From: Erythrobacter sp. CCH5-A1
GTDB lineage: Bacteria; Pseudomonadota; Alphaproteobacteria; Sphingomonadales; Sphingomonadaceae
Length of the DNA stretch: 14,334 bases
Reading direction: 5' to 3'
NCBI RefSeq assembly: GCF_001557115.1
Contig: NZ_LSKQ01000004.1
Location: 1 to 14,334, forward strand
Shown here one piece after another: positions 8,658 to 14,334 of the stretch. The translations under genes and the position numbers were made by a program. Numbering within the stretch: position 1 is the stretch's first letter; every line of letters starts with the position of its first letter. The notes beneath the pieces were generated by a model. It made no database searches. It saw only the letters and a list, made by a program, of their open reading frames with translations, and was not told the origin of the DNA.

Positions 8658-9152
8658 ACCGCAGCTTTCAACTACTTGGTTAAGCTCCTCGGCGGGCGAA
8701 TCTAAGATCTCAGCAATCTCGTAGTCATCGCCGAACTGGGAGAAGTGAACGCCATAAACAGGGCGACGAGGCCTCTGCCAGATGTAGCCAACCGACGTTG
8801 CTTTGCCTGCATCGCCGTCTTCACTGTAGAAGCTCTGCCTCGGCTCTCCTTCTCGTTCACGCTCGTCTTCGACTAGCCTGCCAAAGGTGTGGAAGTCGCC
8901 CCTGAACTTGCGAGACACTCCTACAACTCGCCCTGCACAGACTAACACTTCGACCTCGTTGATGTGCAAGCTGAAGGTGTCGGGGCCCGGCCCTTCTTGC
9001 TTGGTCGGGATGCCAATCCGTTTCAGCTTCCCCTCAGCAGTCGTGAGATCCATCCCAATCGATACGCCCACGATTTCCTTCGCTTCCAGAGGGCCGACAA
9101 TCCACCCTGCTGCCACACCGAGCGTCGCCAACGTCAGTTTAAGCGGACCCAC
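8643..9152 (-). CDS. Small putatively exported protein, unknown function
   Basis: I do not recognise the family. The 169 residues start with a basic-then-hydrophobic segment (LKLTLATLGVAAGWIVGPLEA, abbreviated here as residues 4-24) that could be a Sec signal peptide or a membrane anchor; there is no lipobox cysteine. The rest is soluble, mixed alpha/beta in appearance, rich in Glu, Gly and Arg, with two cysteines (near residues 73 and 165). The GTG start is well supported: on the minus strand AAGGAGG-type sequence (9161-9168) lies 8 nt upstream. It is the only minus-strand gene in the accessory part and is divergent from the recombinase, with a palindrome-rich region between them. A putative promoter lies at 9192-9220. 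Being a real gene is likely; the role is unknown. Confidence 0.65.
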   Translation of the reverse strand: MGPLKLTLATLGVAAGWIVGPLEAKEIVGVSIGMDLTTAEGKLKRIGIPTKQEGPGPDTFSLHINEVEVLVCAGRVVGVSRKFRGDFHTFGRLVEDEREREGEPRQSFYSEDGDAGKATSVGYIWQRPRRPVYGVHFSQFGDDYEIAEILDSPAEELNQVVESCGLSDP

Positions 9153-9179
9153 AGGTTATTTCCTCCTTTCAGATAGATG

Positions 9180-9207
9180 ACGAACGAGGTGCATATGCTT
9201 CGTTCGT
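9180..9207. repeat. Inverted repeat in the divergent intergenic region
   Basis: ACGAACGA (9180-9187) and TCGTTCGT (9200-9207) are perfect 8-bp inverted arms around a 12-nt centre containing GCATATGC, itself palindromic. It suits a dimer-binding operator or part of a resolution site for the adjacent recombinase. Confidence 0.6.
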
Positions 9208-9220
9208 TCTTGCCTCACAA
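9192..9220 (-). promoter_or_regulatory. Putative promoter of the exported-protein gene
   Basis: On the minus strand TTGTGA (9215-9220) and CATATG (9192-9197) are separated by 17 nt, a fair sigma70-like match, about 40 nt before the GTG start. The -10 lies inside the loop of the 9180-9207 inverted repeat and the -35 abuts the 9220-9231 palindrome, so a bound repressor or recombinase would block it. Confidence 0.35.
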
Positions 9221-9245
9221 GGGTATACCCTGGCGAGACGTCTCG
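9220..9245. promoter_or_regulatory. Two adjacent perfect 12-bp palindromes, possible operator or res site
   Basis: AGGGTATACCCT (9220-9231) and CGAGACGTCTCG (9234-9245) are each perfect palindromes, 2 nt apart, with centres 14 bp apart. They lie about 100 nt upstream of the serine recombinase start, where resolvases commonly have their recombination and operator sites. The binding protein is inferred, not shown. Confidence 0.45.
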
Positions 9246-9273
9246 GCATCGACCCCTCAGCGTCTCTTTTGGG

Positions 9274-9303
9274 TTGACCTGAAGATTCTGAGACAGCTAT
9301 GTG
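9274..9303 (+). promoter_or_regulatory. Putative promoter of the serine recombinase
   Basis: TTGACC (9274-9279) followed after 18 nt by TATGTG (9298-9303) gives a good -35 and a weak -10, about 40 nt before the chosen start at 9341. Confidence 0.3.
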
Positions 9304-9340
9304 TCGTGGTCTAGACCCAAATGAGACGGAGGTTGGATCG

Positions 9341-9883
9341 ATGTTGGTTGGTTATGCACGGGTGAGCTCGGTCGGGCAGAGCCTCGAGGTGCAGGAGGAT
9401 CTTCTGCGCCAAGCAGGATGTGAAAAGGTCTTCGCAGAGAAGAAGAGCGGCAGGACCGCAGCTGAGCGAACGGCGCTGCAGGAGGCTGTCGACTATGTCC
9501 GCGAGGGCGACACGCTGGTCGTCACCAGGCTCGACCGTCTTGCCCGCTCAATTATGGATCTGCGTCAGATCGTCGACCGGCTAGCTGACAAGGGCGTCAC
9601 CTTTCGGTGTCTCCAGCAGGGAGCCATCGACACGTCGCGGTCGGACGGCAAGCTCCTTCTTAACATCCTCGCCTCCTTCGCCGAGTTCGAAGCCGACATC
9701 AGGAGCGAGCGCCAGCGTGATGGGATTGAGAAGGCGAAGGCCAAGGGCGTCTATAAGGGCCGCCCCAAGTCGATCGATCCAGGCGAAGTCCGTCGCCTAC
9801 ATGAGTCCGGTGTTGGAGCCACCGAGATTGCAACGAGGCTCGGGATCGGACGTGCGAGCGTATACCGAGCCTTGGGACGTTGA
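9341..9883 (+). CDS. Small serine recombinase (resolvase/DNA invertase type)
   Basis: Site-specific recombinase that cuts all four strands through phosphoserine links, used for transposon cointegrate resolution, inversion or plasmid dimer resolution. The 180 residues show the catalytic motif YARVSS (nucleophile probably S9), the TRLDRLARS arginine-rich active-site segment, the long E-helix region (LLLNILASFAEFEADIRSER), the GRPKSID hinge, and a C-terminal helix-turn-helix (TEIATRLGIGRASVYRAL). The ATG at 9341 is preferred over one at 9299 because GGAGG (9328-9332) sits 8 nt upstream and family proteins begin close to this motif. Length is typical. There is no transposase beside it and no invertible segment was recognised. 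Likely substrates are the palindromes just upstream. It points to past mobility of the region. Confidence 0.95.
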   Translation: MLVGYARVSSVGQSLEVQEDLLRQAGCEKVFAEKKSGRTAAERTALQEAVDYVREGDTLVVTRLDRLARSIMDLRQIVDRLADKGVTFRCLQQGAIDTSRSDGKLLLNILASFAEFEADIRSERQRDGIEKAKAKGVYKGRPKSIDPGEVRRLHESGVGATEIATRLGIGRASVYRALGR

Positions 9884-9959
9884 GCCGTTGGATCTGGCCC
9901 GCGTCCAGCCTGACCTGCTTTTTTCTTGATCTAATCCACCGGAGAACCCAACTTCACGA

Positions 9960-11498
9960 ATGATGCAGAAAATCGAGAGAGGTCAGGGAATTACCCGAAG
10001 CGAGCGCAAGCTCGCAAAGCTTGCTGACAAGACCTTTTTGAGCCTGTGGGCATACCCCAACTCGTACAATGATCGAGATATGCGGAAGGGCCAAGGGAAG
10101 GAGCTTTGCGACCTGCTTGCGGTCTGCGGAGACGATGTTCTCGTCTTCTCCGACAAAGAGATAACTTGGCCGAACGGAGATCTCGAGACCGCTTGGCGTC
10201 GGTGGTATCGGCGTGCAGTCACGTCTTCGGTGAAGCAGATTAGAGGCGCGGAGCGCTGGATTCGCACCCACCCAGACCGTGTGTTCATCGACGCTGAGTG
10301 CAAGACTCAGCTACCCGTAAACCTCCCGCCTCCTGCCCGACTTCGGATCCATGGGATCGTGGTTACTAGCGGCTCAGAGCCAGCCGTGCGGCAACATGTG
10401 GGGGACAAAGACGGCACGCTGATGGTGATAGGTCAGCCGCCGTCTCCTCAGAGCGGCTCGAGCGCATCGATTGATTTCCCGCCCTTCATGGTTGGCGATC
10501 CTGATCCCCAAGGTTCGTTCGTCCATGTTTTCGACGCGCCTTCGCTCAAGCTCGTTATGAGCGAGTTGGACACGATTTCCGACTTCGTCGCGTATCTGAT
10601 CGAGCGCAGCAACGCGATCCGTTCAGGCACGCTGGGGATAGCCGCCGCCGAAGCTGATTTGCTGGCCCTTTACCTGTCAAACGCAGGCCCTGATGGGCGC
10701 AATCAGTTGCCCGTTGGTCCAGCGTACAACAACGACATGCTGGCTGTCGCCCCAGGTAACTATAGGGCGCTGAGGGCGTCACCCGAGTATCGCGCTAGGG
10801 TGGCTGCGAACGCTGGTTCTTACCACTGGGACCGCCTTATCGAGCTCTTCGCCCGAAATCTTCTTGGCGGGACTAGCGTTGCTGTGGCGGGCATGCAGCC
10901 TGAGATCAGATCAGCCGAGGTGGCACTGAGGCAAATGGCGCTTGAGTGTCGGGTGAACCGGAGAGCCCTCGGGCATGCCTTCATGAGCGCCTATCGCAAA
11001 GCGGAGGAGGCCAAGCAGGATCGGTTCGCGAGGCTCATTCTTCCCTTCGAGGGCTGCGCTGATCCCGAAAGTGCCTACCTCTTCCTGGTCCTCGCTTATC
11101 GAGGCGATTGGTTGACCGCCAAAGGTTATGATTATTATCGCGAAGGACGGGGTGGGTTCCTCAAGGCGTACTGCCAGGTTGCACTATTTCAGAACCGAAG
11201 TCTGAAGCGGATTGTTGGCATAGCAGTTGATGCTGCTCCGAGCCTTACTGGTCGGGTGGGCGGGTCTGAAGACCTGATGATGGTCCAGATCGACGAGTGG
11301 ACTCCCGAACTCGAAGAGGAAACCCGCAAGTGGCAGGACGAAGCGGAAATCCTGCTTCGAGATCGACTTCAGCCGTCGTTGCTTCGTCAGCGCAGTCTAG
11401 CCGAACGGGACATTGATCGATTCTATTCTGGCAATCGGAAAGAGCGGCTGGCCGCGCGTGCGAAAGCTCGGCGCGGGGCGAAGAAGGGGCCGCGTTAG
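9960..11498 (+). CDS. Large protein of unknown function with possible N-terminal nuclease-like core
   Basis: I cannot assign a function. The 512 residues begin with TFLSLWAYPN (25-34) and GKELCDLLAVCGDDVLVFSDKE (46-67, split: GKELCD, then VLVFSDKE). The pattern E48-x2-D51 on a helix-strand, then a hydrophobic strand ending in S-D-K66, recalls a PD-(D/E)xK fold, but the acidic residue before xK is Ser, so activity is uncertain. The middle (about 115-200) is beta-rich; the rest is helical with many Arg; the C-terminus is highly basic (RKERLAARAKARRG), suggesting nucleic acid binding. No signal peptide or membrane segment. Of two adjacent ATGs (9960, 9963) the first is used; GGAG at 9941-9944 is rather far. 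It lies 76 nt after the recombinase and may share its transcript. It could be an uncharacterised defence or DNA-handling protein. Confidence 0.7.
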   Translation: MMQKIERGQGITRSERKLAKLADKTFLSLWAYPNSYNDRDMRKGQGKELCDLLAVCGDDVLVFSDKEITWPNGDLETAWRRWYRRAVTSSVKQIRGAERWIRTHPDRVFIDAECKTQLPVNLPPPARLRIHGIVVTSGSEPAVRQHVGDKDGTLMVIGQPPSPQSGSSASIDFPPFMVGDPDPQGSFVHVFDAPSLKLVMSELDTISDFVAYLIERSNAIRSGTLGIAAAEADLLALYLSNAGPDGRNQLPVGPAYNNDMLAVAPGNYRALRASPEYRARVAANAGSYHWDRLIELFARNLLGGTSVAVAGMQPEIRSAEVALRQMALECRVNRRALGHAFMSAYRKAEEAKQDRFARLILPFEGCADPESAYLFLVLAYRGDWLTAKGYDYYREGRGGFLKAYCQVALFQNRSLKRIVGIAVDAAPSLTGRVGGSEDLMMVQIDEWTPELEEETRKWQDEAEILLRDRLQPSLLRQRSLAERDIDRFYSGNRKERLAARAKARRGAKKGPR

Positions 11499-11523
11499 CT
11501 AGCTTGAGCGATAAGGCGATCCC

Positions 11524-11579
11524 ATGTCGCCTATGTCGCTGGCGGTGCCTCCTTGAGGTGACCCAGTAAGGTGCCCCAG
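11524..11579. repeat. Short direct repeats beside the tRNA genes
   Basis: ATGTCGC occurs at 11524-11530 and 11533-11539 (9-bp period), and AGGTGACCCAG / AGGTGCCCCAG at 11556-11566 and 11569-11579 (13-bp period, one mismatch). Such repeats beside a tRNA 3' end can be recombinase arm-type sites, but no tyrosine integrase is visible in the window. Confidence 0.4.
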
Positions 11580-11631
11580 AAACTCTGCCATTCCGTATGT
11601 AAATAACTGAAAAAATTGAATAAAGGAAAAG

Positions 11632-11708
<77 letters not shown>

Positions 11709-11735
11709 ACACTTTGCGCTCGCCCCCGCCCCCGG

Positions 11736-11808
11736 TGGGCCCGGCAGGATTCGAACCCGCGACCTAGCCGTTATGAGCGGCCAGCTCTAACCGCTGAGCT
11801 ACAGGCCC
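11736..11808 (-). tRNA. tRNA with CAU anticodon, probably tRNA-Ile2
   Basis: On the minus strand the acceptor arms GGGCCTG and CGGGCCC pair (one T-G wobble), with discriminator A at 11736; CCA is not encoded. The anticodon stem GGCCG/CGGCT with loop CTCATAA gives CAT. The body (GTAGCTCAGCGGTTAGAGC and ACGGCTAGGTCGC) resembles bacterial Ile2 tRNAs, whose C34 is converted to lysidine, more than elongator Met. Met remains possible. It lies 27 nt upstream of tRNA-Pro on the same strand, so both may be cotranscribed. Confidence 0.93.
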
Positions 11809-11884
11809 TGTGCGCGCATGGCGCCGGGGGCAAGGCAGGGCGATAGGCCCGCCCTACTCCGGAGGAGCGGCCGAGACAAGCGGC

Positions 11885-12886
11885 CTATGCGTCTGTCGCG
11901 GCGATGACCTCGGCGACGGTGCAGCTGGTGACGCCGCGCTCGGCAAGGCGGGCGTAGACGGCCTCGAACCAGGCATAGAGCGCCTCGACCTGCGCCTCGT
12001 TCGTGGCATAGGGCGTGTGGCCGGGGGCGAGCGTCGGGCTGTGGAACGAAAGCACCAGCACCGGAAGGCCGGCATCGACCGAAAGATCGACGCCGCGCAG
12101 CGCCTCCCGCGCCGAGACCCCCTCGGGCGTCAGCGCGATGCGTTCAAGCAGGCCCAGCCGGGAGAAGCCCGAAAAGAACGTCGGCACATGGCGCTGGACC
12201 CGGTGGATCAGCGGGCCGAGCGCGCGCAGAGGGCCCCGATAGGCGCTGGTCACGGGCAGTTCGAGCAAGCGACTTTCGGGGTCGACCCAATAGGGAGCGA
12301 GCGGGTGGTTGCTGTAATCGGGCCCGCCCTGATCGCTGTAATCGAACAGCGGGCGCACCGATGTGTCGATCCGGATCCCGGCTTGCTTGAGCAGCGCGGC
12401 GGTGTTGGGGCCGAGCCCGTATCGCCCGGCGCGGTAGATCTGCGGCGCGGCCCCGAAGGCGGTCTCAATCGCGTCGTGCAGCAAGGTGAACTTCGCCGCC
12501 TCCAGGCTTTGCGGCAGGTTCCCGGCAAAGGAATTGGCGGTGCTCACCTCTTCCTCGAAGGGCGGGTTGACCCAGGGGTGGAGCTGCACGCCGACATCGG
12601 CCGTGCCGCGCCGCACCGCATCGCCGATCACCTCGACGGCGCGGCGATCCTGCACGATCGGCCAGTCGACGAGATAGACCGGGTGCGCGCCGAGCCTTTC
12701 GCAGAAGGCCTGAAAGCGCGGGATTGCGGCGACGTGGCTCGTGCCATAGCCCTCGCGCCGGAAGGGCGCGCGCCAGTCGAACTCCTCCTCGGTGTCGACC
12801 GTCAGCAGCACCCGCTGGCCGAAGCCTGGCGCAAAGACGGCGCTGCGCCCGGCGGGCGGCACTGCGAGCATCGAACCTGAACTCAT
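11885..12886 (-). CDS. Polysaccharide deacetylase, WalW-like (CE4 family)
   Basis: Likely a metal-dependent deacetylase of a cell-surface or capsular glycan, or a WalW-type variant of the NodB fold of unknown substrate. Seen (numbering from the chosen ATG): the CE4 motif 1 TVDTEEEFDW with D31 and D37, the metal-site histidine segment QLHPWVNPPF with H103, the RAGRYG motif at 152-157, and a late FHSPTLAPG motif. No clear signal peptide. The ATG at 12884-12886 gives 333 residues with little N-terminal excess; an ATG at 12923-12925, overlapping the kinase stop, and a TTG at 12956-12958 are in the same frame and cannot be excluded. It follows the histidine kinase on the same strand and probably shares its transcript. 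Codon use is very GC-rich, matching the kinase and unlike the accessory genes. A surface-glycan role is inference from family. Confidence 0.88.
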   Translation of the reverse strand: MSSGSMLAVPPAGRSAVFAPGFGQRVLLTVDTEEEFDWRAPFRREGYGTSHVAAIPRFQAFCERLGAHPVYLVDWPIVQDRRAVEVIGDAVRRGTADVGVQLHPWVNPPFEEEVSTANSFAGNLPQSLEAAKFTLLHDAIETAFGAAPQIYRAGRYGLGPNTAALLKQAGIRIDTSVRPLFDYSDQGGPDYSNHPLAPYWVDPESRLLELPVTSAYRGPLRALGPLIHRVQRHVPTFFSGFSRLGLLERIALTPEGVSAREALRGVDLSVDAGLPVLVLSFHSPTLAPGHTPYATNEAQVEALYAWFEAVYARLAERGVTSCTVAEVIAATDA

Positions 12887-12917
12887 CCCCTGTCTGCGTC
12901 TCCCCGCCGCAGGCCGG

Positions 12918-14334
<1,417 letters not shown>

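Noticed and set aside
9894..9924. Terminator after the recombinase (CTGG/CCAG hairpin and T6 run)
   Set aside because: The stem is only 4 bp and the T-run is 10 nt away, so it does not form a convincing intrinsic terminator.
8356..9996. Shared GAATTACCC at 8356 and 9988 as a possible phage-polymerase promoter repeat
   Set aside because: Only 9 bp match, the second copy is inside a coding region, and the flanks differ.
11837..11864. Hairpin AGGGCG/CGCCCT plus CTCCGGAG palindrome after the deacetylase gene
   Set aside because: Short stems in very GC-rich DNA with no T-run; chance is likely.
11810..12880. 356-codon plus-strand open frame opposite the deacetylase
   Set aside because: Low-complexity Arg/Gly/Ala translation and antisense to a protein with clear CE4 motifs.

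Overview
The window looks like alphaproteobacterial DNA, most plausibly from a Sphingomonadales-type organism. This is an inference from the high GC content, the very GC-rich right end, and the WalW-type polysaccharide deacetylase and Ala/Pro-rich histidine kinase there. The species cannot be read from the sequence. The left ~11.6 kb is accessory DNA and the right ~2.7 kb looks like resident chromosome; a tRNA-Pro gene lies at the boundary.

Left part (1-8347, all + strand, tightly packed): a 5'-truncated type I restriction subunit gene (hsdR), then hsdS (TTG start, 15-nt gap), hsdM (GTG start, 4-nt overlap with hsdS), a gene for a two-helix membrane-anchored protein with a PD-(D/E)xK-nuclease-like domain, and 2 nt later a full-length T7-type single-subunit RNA polymerase. 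The polymerase is interrupted by one +1 frame change at a C5 run (6842-6846). All the polymerase active-site residues I could check are present. No phage structural, lysis or replication genes accompany it, so it appears to be part of a restriction-modification/nuclease operon rather than of a recognisable prophage.

Middle part (8348-11630): a non-coding stretch with a poly-C tract; a minus-strand gene for a small putatively exported protein; a divergent intergenic region unusually dense in palindromes (9180-9245); a small serine recombinase of resolvase/invertase type; and a 512-residue protein of unknown function with a possible N-terminal nuclease-like core. Short direct repeats (11524-11579) lie between that last gene and the tRNA genes.

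Right part (11632-14334, all - strand): tRNA-Pro(UGG), a CAU-anticodon tRNA (probably tRNA-Ile2), a WalW-type polysaccharide deacetylase, and a sensor histidine kinase. The kinase reading frame runs off the right edge, and its ATP-binding domain seems degenerate.

The main candidate for something new is the five-gene cluster hsdR*-hsdS-hsdM-(membrane PD-(D/E)xK protein)-(phage-type RNA polymerase). Either the polymerase is an accessory of a defence island or it is a stranded phage gene; the spacing favours co-expression with the nuclease-like gene. The hsdR truncation at the Walker A motif and the frame change in the polymerase could mean decay of the island, sequencing error, or in the polymerase's case programmed frameshifting.
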